A stretch of 8,211 bases of DNA from an uncultured Neisseriaceae bacterium. GTDB lineage: Bacteria > Pseudomonadota > Gammaproteobacteria > Burkholderiales > UBA11063. Below the pieces are notes generated by a model. The model saw nothing but the letters and a program-made list of their open reading frames with translations. It had not been told where the DNA came from and did not search any database. Location of the stretch: the NCBI GenBank assembly GCA_937952895.1, contig CALFYC010000221.1:1-8211 (forward strand), given 5' to 3'. A program made the translations under genes and the position numbers. Positions within the stretch are counted from its first letter, which is position 1; each line of letters opens with the position of its first letter. Of this stretch, positions 1 to 7,546 are shown in pieces.

Positions 1-67
1 AATTGCAAAAATTTTCTCTAACAGCAAAAAGAAAATTTTAAAATTTACCACGAAAAAAATTGTTAAT

Positions 68-1453
68 TTGCAAAAATTATTTTTAATAATATCAGATCTA
101 TTCTCTTTGGTATTAAGTCTAATTATTGCTAATAGTATAGTTAATTTTGTGAGGCCGGGAGATCATTATACAAATATATCAAATATTGGGATTGCTAAGC
201 TATTTGGTTTATTAGTTATTGTGGTATTTTGGTATCAAGAACATTATTCCAAGCGCCGTCCAATATGGGAAGAGTTACGTATTCTTTATAAAACTATTTT
301 CATTTTTGCAATTTTACACCTTGGGATTAGCTATCTATTTTCGCATCATGTGATAAAATTTTTAAATGTGGTATTTTGGCCATCATTAATGATTATTTTA
401 CCATTTATGCGCTATTTAATTAAAATAACTTTGAAGTCATTGAAACTTTGGAATCGTGGGGTATATATAATTGGGGTTGGTTCAAATGCTAAATTAACTT
501 ATGATTTGCTACTTGAAAATAAAATTTTAGGATACGATATTTGTGGTTTTATAAATTTATCTGATAAGCTTCATGATATAGAGGTAAAAGGTGTCCCAGT
601 TCTAACTTATGAGGAGTTTTTAGAAAAAAAAGATTTACCATTAGATACTGAAATTATTTTTGCAATTTCAACCGATGAGTTATTAAATAATATAAATAAA
701 ATTAATTGGCTACAAAGTAAATTTAAATTTGTTTCTATAGTTCCAGATATTTTAGGAATCCCACTATATGGCGTTGAGCTCGATCATTTTTTTGGTAGTG
801 ATCAATTATTTCTTAGATTACAAAATAATTTAGGAAGTAGATTTAATAGATGGATAAAACGTATTATGGATATAATTGTATCATTTATAGCAATTATTCT
901 ATTATTACCTGTATTTCTTATCATTGCATGCACTATAAAACTTACAACAAAATGCAAAGTGTTCTTTTTGCATAAGAGAGTTGGACATGATGGTAAAGAA
1001 TTTTTATGCATTAAATTTCAAACTATGTATCCAGATAGTAATTTAATTTTAGAGCGAATATTAGCGGAAGATCCAGAAGCAAGGCTTAGTTGGGAAAAAG
1101 ATTTTAAACTTAAAAATGATCCACGAATAACATCAATTGGTAAATTCTTAAGAAAAACTAGTTTAGATGAATTACCACAGCTATTAAATGTTTTAGCCGG
1201 TGATATGAGTCTAGTTGGCCCACGCCCTATTATTGAGAAAGAAATTGAACGATATAAAGATGATTTTTATTATTATAAATTAGTTAGACCAGGTATTTCT
1301 GGATTATGGCAGATTAGTGGCCGTAGTGATTTAGACTATACTAAACGTGTAAGGCTTGATGTTTGGTATGTAAAAAATTGGTCACTATGGTATGATTTTG
1401 TAATTTTATTAAAAACCATTTTGGTGGTACTTAAACGAGATGGTGCATATTAA
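68..1453 (+). CDS. wbaP: WbaP-type undecaprenyl-phosphate sugar-1-phosphate transferase
   Basis: Inner-membrane enzyme that transfers a sugar-1-phosphate (galactose-1-phosphate in Salmonella WbaP) from a nucleotide sugar to undecaprenyl phosphate, the first step of O-antigen or capsule repeat-unit assembly. The 461-residue product has the long polyprenyl glycosylphosphotransferase layout: hydrophobic segments near residues 3-25, 42-56, 75-91 and 98-116, a soluble Rossmann-like middle part (about 130-250), a re-entrant membrane helix around 266-288 with a helix-breaking Pro281, and the catalytic C-terminal domain. The Asp367-Glu368 dyad in SLDELPQL, GDMSLVGPRP (378-387) and the terminal RDGAY all match Salmonella WbaP as I recall it. 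The expected KFRSM/KFRTM motif reads KFQTM (Gln318). The start is a TTG without a clear ribosome binding site, and the frame stays open to base 2, so the true start could lie outside the window. The sugar specificity cannot be read from the sequence; galactose is the family default. Confidence 0.88.
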   Translation: MQKLFLIISDLFSLVLSLIIANSIVNFVRPGDHYTNISNIGIAKLFGLLVIVVFWYQEHYSKRRPIWEELRILYKTIFIFAILHLGISYLFSHHVIKFLNVVFWPSLMIILPFMRYLIKITLKSLKLWNRGVYIIGVGSNAKLTYDLLLENKILGYDICGFINLSDKLHDIEVKGVPVLTYEEFLEKKDLPLDTEIIFAISTDELLNNINKINWLQSKFKFVSIVPDILGIPLYGVELDHFFGSDQLFLRLQNNLGSRFNRWIKRIMDIIVSFIAIILLLPVFLIIACTIKLTTKCKVFFLHKRVGHDGKEFLCIKFQTMYPDSNLILERILAEDPEARLSWEKDFKLKNDPRITSIGKFLRKTSLDELPQLLNVLAGDMSLVGPRPIIEKEIERYKDDFYYYKLVRPGISGLWQISGRSDLDYTKRVRLDVWYVKNWSLWYDFVILLKTILVVLKRDGAY

Positions 1454-1458
1454 ATATA

Positions 1459-1464
1459 TTGGAG
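1459..1464 (+). promoter_or_regulatory. Ribosome binding site deciding the rmlA start
   Basis: TTGGAG lies 11 bases before the ATG at 1476. It supports that ATG over the in-frame GTG at 1440, which overlaps the end of the wbaP gene and would add twelve residues (MVHIKYIGVVNS) with no counterpart in RmlA proteins. It is one of the few recognisable Shine-Dalgarno-like sites in this AT-rich window. Confidence 0.55.
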
Positions 1465-1475
1465 TAGTTAATTCT

Positions 1476-2354
1476 ATGAAAAAAAATAATTATAAGGGGA
1501 TAATATTAGCGGGTGGTAGTGGAACTAGGCTCTATCCATCAACCCATGTAATATCTAAACAATTATTACCAGTATATGATAAACCTATGGTTTATTATCC
1601 TTTATCAATTTTAATGTTAGCTGGAATTCGAGATATTTTATTAATTTCTACCCCTAAAGATATTGCTCGGTTTGAGGAACTGTTGGGTGATGGTAGTAGC
1701 TTAGGTATTAAGATTAGTTATGCAGTTCAAGATAAACCAGAAGGTCTTGCACATGCTTTTTTAGTTGCTGAAGATTTTTTAAATGGATCGCCGGCATGCT
1801 TAATTCTTGGTGACAATATTTATTATGGTCATGATATGACTCGCATGCTTGAAGCTGCACAAACTGGAGCAGGTGCAACAGTTTTTGCTTATCAGGTTGC
1901 AGATCCTGAGCGTTATGGCGTTATCGAGTTTGATAAAAATCAACGTGCAATTAGTCTTGAAGAAAAGCCTAAAAACCCTAAATCAGATTTTGTAGTAACT
2001 GGTTTATATTTTTATGATAAAAATGTTGTTAAATATGCCAAACAAGTTAAACCTTCAAAACGTGGTGAATTAGAAATAACCGATCTAAATAAAATTTATT
2101 TGGATAATGGGAAATTAAATGTAATTACGATGAATAGAGGGTTTGCCTGGCTTGATACCGGAACTCATGACTCTCTATTGGAGGCTTCAAATTTTATTCA
2201 AACGGTTGAGCATAGGCAAGGTATAAAAATTTCATGTTTAGAAGAAATTGCTTATCTGAAAGGATGGATAACTAAAGCGGATATTAAGAAAATTATTAAT
2301 AAAATGAGTAAAAGCTCTTATTCAAATTATCTACATAAAATAGTGAGTAAATAA
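1476..2354 (+). CDS. rmlA: Glucose-1-phosphate thymidylyltransferase (RmlA/RfbA)
   Basis: Cytoplasmic enzyme making dTDP-D-glucose and pyrophosphate from dTTP and glucose-1-phosphate, the committed step of dTDP-rhamnose and related 6-deoxy-sugar pathways. From the preferred ATG at 1476 it is 292 residues, the normal family length. The nucleotide-binding signature GGSGTRLYP is at residues 13-21, the metal-binding Asp113 sits in LGDNIYYG, and the second metal ligand Asp227 in WLDTGTHDSLLEA. KQLLPVYDKPM and EEKPKNPKS are also typical of the family. The gene follows wbaP after 22 bases and precedes rmlC by one base, which implies co-transcription and probable translational coupling. RmlA is usually feedback-inhibited by dTDP-L-rhamnose, which is family knowledge and not visible here. 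An upstream GTG at 1440 would extend the protein, but the ribosome binding site favours 1476. Confidence 0.96.
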   Translation: MKKNNYKGIILAGGSGTRLYPSTHVISKQLLPVYDKPMVYYPLSILMLAGIRDILLISTPKDIARFEELLGDGSSLGIKISYAVQDKPEGLAHAFLVAEDFLNGSPACLILGDNIYYGHDMTRMLEAAQTGAGATVFAYQVADPERYGVIEFDKNQRAISLEEKPKNPKSDFVVTGLYFYDKNVVKYAKQVKPSKRGELEITDLNKIYLDNGKLNVITMNRGFAWLDTGTHDSLLEASNFIQTVEHRQGIKISCLEEIAYLKGWITKADIKKIINKMSKSSYSNYLHKIVSK

Positions 2355-2355
2355 T

Positions 2356-2913
2356 ATGCAGTTCATTAATACGGAATTACCTGGGGTTATTCTTATCAAA
2401 CCGAAAGTTCTTGGAGATGAACGAGGATTCTTTTTAGAAGGTTATAAGAAATCTATATTTGACAATAATGGAATCAATGAAACATTTTTACAGGATAATC
2501 ATTCTAAATCCAGTTATGGTGTATTAAGAGGGCTTCATTATCAATTAAATCCTCAACCACAAGGAAAGTTAGTGCGATGTATTCGAGGTTCTATATTTGA
2601 TGTGGCAGTTGATATTAGAATTGATTCCCCAACATACGGAAAATGGATCGGGGTTGTTTTATCTGAACAAAATAAAGATATGCTATATATCCCGCCTGGT
2701 TTTGCTCATGGGTTTTTGACTATATCTGGTGAGGCTGAGCTATTATATAAGGCAACTAACGAATATTCATTTGAACATGATAGAGGAATTAAGTATAACG
2801 ATCCAGATATAAATATTAATTGGCCTAAAATTAATTGTGAATATATCTTATCCGCAAAAGATCAGATACAACCACCACTTAAAAATGCAGATATTAATTT
2901 TTATTATAATTAA
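2356..2913 (+). CDS. rmlC: dTDP-4-dehydrorhamnose 3,5-epimerase (RmlC/RfbC)
   Basis: Cytoplasmic cupin-fold epimerase that inverts C3 and C5 of dTDP-4-keto-6-deoxy-D-glucose to give dTDP-4-keto-L-rhamnose. At 185 residues it has the usual length. Conserved features are DERGFFLEGY (21-30), QDNHSKSSYGVLRGLHYQ (46-63) with the catalytic His61, Lys71 in QGKLVRCIRG, PPGFAHGF (113-120), Tyr131 and Tyr137 in the YKATNEY stretch, and LSAKD ending in Asp169, the partner of the catalytic histidine in characterised RmlC. Because both the His/Asp pair and the two tyrosines are present, a true 3,5-epimerase is more likely than a 3-epimerase-only relative. The ATG lies one base after the rmlA stop, with only a weak AGTGAG element in the end of rmlA as ribosome binding site. 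The gene order rmlA-rmlC is a common one. Confidence 0.95.
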   Translation: MQFINTELPGVILIKPKVLGDERGFFLEGYKKSIFDNNGINETFLQDNHSKSSYGVLRGLHYQLNPQPQGKLVRCIRGSIFDVAVDIRIDSPTYGKWIGVVLSEQNKDMLYIPPGFAHGFLTISGEAELLYKATNEYSFEHDRGIKYNDPDININWPKINCEYILSAKDQIQPPLKNADINFYYN

Positions 2914-2929
2914 TAATTTAAGACTATAA

Positions 2930-3394
2930 ATGTTAACAATAGAAGAATTTGAAAATTTTTTAAAAACTAATGTGCCAATGATAGAGTATTCTGGTATGTC
3001 GATTCTAAAATTAGATGAAGATCAGTCAGTTATAAAGATGCCATTTATTTCACAAAATATGAATCATGTTCAATCTATGTATTTTGCATCACTTGCAATT
3101 GGTGCAGATGCTGCAGCTGGAGTTTTAGCACTTTATAATCTTAATATTAAAAATGTTAATTCCACGGTTGTTTTTAAAGATTTTAAAGCGAATTTTATTC
3201 GTCGTGCAAATAGTGATGTATTCTTTATCTGTAAGGACAGAGAGATTATTAACGATAGTATTAATTTGGCTACAGAAAAGCGTGAAAGAGTGAATTTCCC
3301 GGTTCGGGTTGTTGCAACCCAAGATCTAAATAAAATAGATCCAGTAGCTGAGTTTAAACTAACTGTATCTATTAAATTAATTAAAGAAAGTTAA
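2930..3394 (+). CDS. Hot-dog-fold protein, DUF4442/PaaI-like putative thioesterase
   Basis: A 154-residue soluble protein with no signal peptide or membrane segment. The pattern fits a single hot-dog domain of the DUF4442/PaaI-like kind: an N-terminal helix (about 4-13), a short strand, then NMNHVQSMYFASLAIGADAA (43-62), which looks like the hot-dog central helix with its preceding Asn-His. Alternating hydrophobic strands follow (about 78-95, 99-104, 122-130, 139-150). Asp60 falls near where the catalytic acid sits in PaaI-type thioesterases; this is inference, not proof. Relatives hydrolyse acyl-CoA or acyl-carrier thioesters, but many are uncharacterised and the substrate here is unknown. 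It sits between rmlC (16 bases upstream) and rmlB (5 bases downstream), so it is probably made with the sugar enzymes. A link to an acylated sugar or to lipid carrier metabolism is possible, and an unrelated passenger is equally possible. The start ATG has no strong ribosome binding site. Confidence 0.7.
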   Translation: MLTIEEFENFLKTNVPMIEYSGMSILKLDEDQSVIKMPFISQNMNHVQSMYFASLAIGADAAAGVLALYNLNIKNVNSTVVFKDFKANFIRRANSDVFFICKDREIINDSINLATEKRERVNFPVRVVATQDLNKIDPVAEFKLTVSIKLIKES

Positions 3395-3399
3395 AAAAT

Positions 3400-4461
3400 A
3401 TGTCAAATACATTATTAGTAACTGGTGGTGCTGGTTTTATTGGTTCTGCTGTTGTGCGTTTATTAATTAATGAAACTAAGTATACTGTAGTTAATATTGA
3501 TAAATTAACTTATGCTGGGAATTTGGAGTCATTAAAATCAGTCCAAGATAATCCTCGCTATACTTTTAAGCAAGTTGATATTTGTGATGAAGATAAAATT
3601 AAAGCGATATTTGATGAGTTTAAACCAATAGGAGTAATTCATTTAGCTGCCGAATCACATGTTGATAGATCAATTCTTGGTTCTAAAGATTTCATTCAAA
3701 CTAATATCATTGGGACATATTCATTACTAGAATGTGCTAGACAATATTTTAGTCAATTGGTTGATAAAACTAAATTTAAATTTGTGCATGTTTCAACTGA
3801 TGAAGTATTTGGGTCACTGGGGGATAATGGCTATTTTACTGAAGATACAGCATATGACCCAAGGTCTCCTTATTCTGCAAGTAAGGCCGGTAGTGATTTA
3901 TTGGTAAATGCTTGGTTTCATACTTATAATTTACCTATAGTTATAACAAATTGTACGAATAATTATGGGCCATATCATTTCCCTGAAAAGTTAATTCCAT
4001 TGACAATAAATAATGCTCTACAATTAAAAAGCATACCAGTATACGGAAAAGGTAATAACATTCGTGATTGGTTATATGTTGATGATCATGCGCGTGGATT
4101 ATTATTAGCTTTTGAACGTGGTATCTTAGGGGAAAGTTACTGTATTGGTGGAAATAATGAAAAAACTAATTTAGAGGTTGTCCACACGGTTTGCGATATT
4201 TTAGATGAATTAAAACCTCGTGGTGACGGATTGAGCTATAGAGTTTTAATAACTTATGTTACCGACAGATTGGGGCATGATTATCGTTATGCTATTGATT
4301 CAAAAAAAATAGTAAAAGATCTAGCCTGGAAACCACAAGAGGTTTTTGAAACTGGAATCAAAAAGACCATAAAATGGTATTTAGATAACCAGGATTGGGT
4401 AGAACATGTTCAAAGTGGTGCTTATCAATCATGGGTAGATCAAAATTATAAAAATAGATAG
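3400..4461 (+). CDS. rmlB: dTDP-glucose 4,6-dehydratase (RmlB/RfbB)
   Basis: Cytoplasmic NAD-dependent extended short-chain dehydrogenase converting dTDP-D-glucose to dTDP-4-keto-6-deoxy-D-glucose, the step between RmlA and RmlC. The 353-residue length is normal. The Rossmann motif TGGAGFIG is at residues 8-15, LAAESHVDRSI follows the cofactor region, the catalytic Thr133-Asp134-Glu135 triad lies in VSTDEVFGSLG, and the YxxxK pair is Tyr158 and Lys162 in PYSASKAGSD. NCTNNYGPYHFPEKLIP, NIRDWLYVDDH and the C-terminal GHDYRYAID are also diagnostic. Thr-Asp-Glu with this C-terminal signature separates RmlB from UDP-glucose 4-epimerase and from UDP-GlcNAc dehydratases. It is the last sugar gene in the run; hisS begins 21 bases later. 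rmlD is not seen on either side. Confidence 0.96.
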   Translation: MSNTLLVTGGAGFIGSAVVRLLINETKYTVVNIDKLTYAGNLESLKSVQDNPRYTFKQVDICDEDKIKAIFDEFKPIGVIHLAAESHVDRSILGSKDFIQTNIIGTYSLLECARQYFSQLVDKTKFKFVHVSTDEVFGSLGDNGYFTEDTAYDPRSPYSASKAGSDLLVNAWFHTYNLPIVITNCTNNYGPYHFPEKLIPLTINNALQLKSIPVYGKGNNIRDWLYVDDHARGLLLAFERGILGESYCIGGNNEKTNLEVVHTVCDILDELKPRGDGLSYRVLITYVTDRLGHDYRYAIDSKKIVKDLAWKPQEVFETGIKKTIKWYLDNQDWVEHVQSGAYQSWVDQNYKNR

Positions 4462-4482
4462 TAATGATAGGGTAAATATAGC

Positions 4483-5763
4483 ATGCAAAAAATAATGTCT
4501 ATTAAAGGAATGAATGATATCTTGCCGGAAGAGTCATATAAATGGCTATGGCTTGAAAGCGTTCTGCAAAAATGGTTATTGAGTTATGGATATGAAAATA
4601 TTCGAACACCTATTTTAGAAGACACTAAATTATTTACGCGTTCAATTGGTGAAGTTACTGATATTGTTGAAAAAGAAATGTATACTTTTACTGATCGATT
4701 AAATGGTGATAGTCTTTCTTTACGTCCAGAAGGAACTGCAAGTACTTTACGAGCAGTAATTGAGCATAATCTATTATATAACACAACATGTAAATTATGG
4801 TATTGGGGTTCCATGTTTAGACATGAGCGTCCACAAAAAGGCCGTTATCGTCAGTTTAACCAATTAGGTGTAGAAGCCCTAGGCTATAGGGGGCCTGAGA
4901 TAGATGCTGAAATAATATTAATGGCTAATGATTTGTGGCAAAGATTAGGAATCAGAGATATAGAATTACAAATCAATTGTTTAGGTAATAAGGTAGAAAG
5001 AGCAGCTCATCGTGCAAGCTTAATCAAGTATTTTGAAGATAATTTGGCTTCTTTGGATGAAAATGCAAAAAATCGTTTATATAAAAATCCATTAAGAATT
5101 CTTGATACTAAAAATCCTGATTTAGATGGATTAGTTAATAATGCACCAAAATTAATAGATTACCTTGGTAATGAATCGCTAAATTTTTATATAAATTGGA
5201 AGTGTGCTTTAGATAAGTTAAATATTAAGTATACAGAAAATCCGAGATTGGTTCGTGGGTTAGATTACTATAACTTATCAGTATTTGAATGGGTAAGCAA
5301 TGCTCTTGGTGCTCAATCAACTGTATGTGCCGGTGGAAGGTATGATTCTTTAATTGAAGATTTAGGTGGAAAGCCAAATTATGCAGTAGGGTTTGCAATT
5401 GGCTTAGAGCGTTTGCTATTAATTCTAGATTCTGTAAATCCATTATCAAAGAAATCAACTTGTGATATTTATATAGCCAATTTTGATTATACAACTAAAA
5501 TTTATAGCTTACAAATTGCCGAAACCTTAAGACAGCAAAAATATAATGTCATTCAAAATATGGAAGATAGCAGTTTAAAATCCCAATTAAAAAAAGCTAA
5601 CAATCTATTTGCAAAGGTTGTTTTAATTATTGGTGAAAATGAAGCTAAAGACAAGCAAGTTGTGATAAAATACATGGAACAAGAATTACAAGAATCAGTA
5701 TCTTTAAATGATATGGTATATAAATTAGAAGAATATTTTTGTGAAATTAAAAAGGAAGATTAA
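4483..5763 (+). CDS. hisS: Histidine--tRNA ligase (HisRS)
   Basis: Cytoplasmic class II aminoacyl-tRNA synthetase that charges tRNA-His. The product is 426 residues, close to the 424 of E. coli. The N-terminal KGMNDILPEE is typical. Motif 2 is FRHERPQKGRYRQFNQLGVEALG starting at Phe112. The histidine-specific motif LVRGLDYYN starts at residue 256 with the catalytic Arg258, and motif 3, GFAIGLERLL, runs from 303. A C-terminal anticodon-binding domain occupies about 330-420. The ATG at 4483 is preceded by AGGG at 4469-4472. A second in-frame ATG at 4495 is less likely because relatives also begin MQKI. The ERAAHRA and NPLRILDTKNPDL segments resemble betaproteobacterial, especially Neisseriales, HisRS from memory. 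The gene follows the rml genes by 21 bases and leads directly into yfgM, so it may be transcribed with the polysaccharide genes. Confidence 0.98.
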   Translation: MQKIMSIKGMNDILPEESYKWLWLESVLQKWLLSYGYENIRTPILEDTKLFTRSIGEVTDIVEKEMYTFTDRLNGDSLSLRPEGTASTLRAVIEHNLLYNTTCKLWYWGSMFRHERPQKGRYRQFNQLGVEALGYRGPEIDAEIILMANDLWQRLGIRDIELQINCLGNKVERAAHRASLIKYFEDNLASLDENAKNRLYKNPLRILDTKNPDLDGLVNNAPKLIDYLGNESLNFYINWKCALDKLNIKYTENPRLVRGLDYYNLSVFEWVSNALGAQSTVCAGGRYDSLIEDLGGKPNYAVGFAIGLERLLLILDSVNPLSKKSTCDIYIANFDYTTKIYSLQIAETLRQQKYNVIQNMEDSSLKSQLKKANNLFAKVVLIIGENEAKDKQVVIKYMEQELQESVSLNDMVYKLEEYFCEIKKED

Positions 5764-5765
5764 TA

Positions 5766-6398
5766 ATGAGAGGGTTTAATTTAAGTGAGCAAGAACAAAT
5801 TGATCAGATTAAATATTTCTGGAGTGACTGGGGCAAATATTTAATAGCCATTATTGTAGTTGCTTTAGCTGTATATATTACTGATTTTTTATGGAATAAG
5901 CATAAGGATAATCTATCTAATCAAGCAGCTAGTGTTTATTTTAATTTTACAACATCGGTTTCATCTGGTAATAATGCTATTGCATATAAGCTTGCTCAAC
6001 AGTTAGAGGAAGAGTATCCACACCTTCAATATTCAGATTTAGCTAGTATTTGGGCGGCTAAATTGGCTTATACTGAAAAGAATATTGATTTAGCTAAAAA
6101 TTTTTTGTTATGGACTATCAATGATGCTTCAGACAAAAATTTTGTGAGTTTAGCCAAATTACGGTTAGCAAAAGTTTATATAGATCAAAAACAGTTTGAT
6201 AAAGCTATGTCTTTACTGAAATCCGATGATAATCAAGCTTTTAGTGTTTTATTTTATCAAACTCGTGGTGATTTATATATTGCTAAAAATGAGCCAAATA
6301 TGGCAAGAGATGCATATAAAGAGGCTCTGAAACGTGCGGGTGATGATTCAAGTATTACCCAATCTATTCAATTAAAACTTGATGTTTTAGGCTCATAA
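5766..6398 (+). CDS. yfgM: YfgM-family SecYEG-associated membrane protein with TPR-like domain
   Basis: Inner-membrane protein with a short cytoplasmic N-terminus, one transmembrane helix (about residues 25-43) and a periplasmic TPR-like domain. In E. coli, YfgM associates with PpiD and the SecYEG translocon and assists hand-over of exported proteins to periplasmic chaperones. The 210-residue product shows the family hallmark LSEQEQIDQIKYFWSDWGKYL (6-26) followed by the membrane helix. Behind it come helical repeats rich in Ala and Leu, such as LAKLRLAKVYIDQKQFDKAMSLL and the C-terminal YIAKNEPNMARDAYKEAL, which look like TPR units. The ATG begins two bases after the hisS stop and bamB begins three bases after its own stop. 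This hisS-yfgM-bamB order is conserved in many beta- and gammaproteobacteria and strongly supports the call, because the sequence alone is weakly conserved. Confidence 0.88.
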   Translation: MRGFNLSEQEQIDQIKYFWSDWGKYLIAIIVVALAVYITDFLWNKHKDNLSNQAASVYFNFTTSVSSGNNAIAYKLAQQLEEEYPHLQYSDLASIWAAKLAYTEKNIDLAKNFLLWTINDASDKNFVSLAKLRLAKVYIDQKQFDKAMSLLKSDDNQAFSVLFYQTRGDLYIAKNEPNMARDAYKEALKRAGDDSSITQSIQLKLDVLGS

Positions 6399-6401
6399 TT
6401 A

Positions 6402-7541
6402 TTGAATACATTAATAAAATATATAGGACTATTAATTGGATTAAGTATAGTTATATTAATTAGCTCATGTTCTACAACAAGTGATCCTCAACCAAAAAAT
6501 GTTCCTAACATTCCTAATCCACAGAAGGTAAGAGTTGTTTGGAATATTAGTTCATTAGCTAGTGGTTCAAGGGGGAGCTTTATTCCATGCTTTGATGAAA
6601 ATGCAATTTATACTGCAGATAATGCAGGGGATATATATAAAATTGATCGAACAGATGGAACTATAATTAATCTATTTAGATTAAGGCGTTCTTTATCAAG
6701 TGGAACCGCAACTTCTTCTGATTCAATTTTTGTAACAACTACCGATGGTTATTTACTATCGATAGATAAAGTTACCGGAAAAATTGTATGGCAAGCTCAA
6801 CTCCCAACACTTTCAATTGAAGCACCACAATCTACAAATGGCATTGTAGTTTTAAAAACTAATGATGCTGAAATAATTGCTTATAATGCAACAAATGGAA
6901 ATATCTTATGGGTTTACCAAAGAAATAATCCACCACTAACTCTTCGTGCGACTAAAACCTTCCAAATCGTAGGTAAAGATGTGGTGTTGGTTGGGCAGCC
7001 AGGTGGTAGAATGGCTTTAATTAATTTAAGTAATGGAACTGTAATTTGGGAAACTTATGTGGCAATGCCAGAAGGTGCTACTGATTTAGATAAATTAACT
7101 GATGTTGCAATTAGACCTGCAATTGATGATAAAGAAATTTGTGTGGCAACTTATAATGGTAAACTAGTTTGTCTAAATGCAATTACTAGTGGTGTTATAT
7201 GGAGTAGAGCTTTTAGTACTACTTATGATTTATTAATTAACAATGATAGTGTATATGCTATAAGTATTGATGGAACGATCTATTCATTTGATAAAAACAC
7301 GGGTGGAATCCTTTGGCAAAATTCAGTTTTACAGTATCGTTCTTTGAGTTCACCAGTATTACTTGGTGACAATTTATTAATTATAGATTCTGAGGGTTTT
7401 ATTAATCTTGTTGATAAAAATAATGGGGCATTGGTTGCTCGTGAAAAATCAAAATTACAAGATGGTATATCATTACCATGGTCTGATGGTAAGTCTGCTA
7501 TTGTTCAGTCTGCAAATGGTAATATTGCTGAAATAGAATAA
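6402..7541 (+). CDS. bamB: Outer-membrane assembly lipoprotein BamB (YfgL)
   Basis: Periplasm-facing outer-membrane lipoprotein of the BAM complex, which helps BamA fold and insert beta-barrel proteins. The 379-residue precursor starts at a TTG three bases after yfgM. It has a lipoprotein signal: Lys6, a hydrophobic stretch (7-20) and the lipobox ISSC with the lipidated Cys23. Ser24 at +2 fits outer-membrane sorting, since there is no Asp retention signal. The mature part is an eight-bladed PQQ-like beta-propeller; five clear repeats read GKIVW, GNILW, GTVIW, SGVIW and GGILW, with weaker ones at VRVVW and DGTII. The start is supported by the complete signal peptide and an AGG element about ten bases upstream. 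The GTPase gene der, which usually follows bamB, is not there: the next gene is pyrE on the opposite strand, so bamB ends this operon. Confidence 0.94.
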   Translation: MNTLIKYIGLLIGLSIVILISSCSTTSDPQPKNVPNIPNPQKVRVVWNISSLASGSRGSFIPCFDENAIYTADNAGDIYKIDRTDGTIINLFRLRRSLSSGTATSSDSIFVTTTDGYLLSIDKVTGKIVWQAQLPTLSIEAPQSTNGIVVLKTNDAEIIAYNATNGNILWVYQRNNPPLTLRATKTFQIVGKDVVLVGQPGGRMALINLSNGTVIWETYVAMPEGATDLDKLTDVAIRPAIDDKEICVATYNGKLVCLNAITSGVIWSRAFSTTYDLLINNDSVYAISIDGTIYSFDKNTGGILWQNSVLQYRSLSSPVLLGDNLLIIDSEGFINLVDKNNGALVAREKSKLQDGISLPWSDGKSAIVQSANGNIAEIE

Positions 7542-7546
7542 TATTA

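Noticed and set aside
8..39. Inverted repeat AAAATTTTC / GAAAATTTT at 8-16 and 31-39, as a possible terminator or operator before wbaP
   Set aside because: The arms are almost entirely A and T, such repeats arise easily by chance at this composition, and the stretch may even be coding.
802..1011. 69-codon open frame on the - strand inside wbaP
   Set aside because: It lies wholly within a well-supported gene on the other strand and its translation resembles no family; a shadow of AT-rich coding sequence.
1440..1475. GTG at 1440 as the start of rmlA
   Set aside because: It would overlap the wbaP end and add residues without family counterpart; the ATG at 1476 has a TTGGAG site at suitable spacing.
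3125..3322. 65-codon open frame on the - strand inside the hot-dog gene
   Set aside because: Antisense shadow with no recognisable motif or ribosome binding site; the + strand frame has a coherent hot-dog pattern.
4288..4296. RLGHD in RmlB where E. coli has RPGHD
   Set aside because: This position seems variable among RmlB proteins as I recall them, and all catalytic residues are present, so it is not evidence of lost function.
4584..4814. 76-codon open frame on the - strand inside hisS
   Set aside because: It overlaps the conserved motif 2 region of hisS, so codon constraints of hisS explain the open frame.
5225..5494. 89-codon open frame on the - strand inside hisS
   Set aside because: Covers the histidine-specific motif and motif 3 of hisS; no independent evidence of coding.
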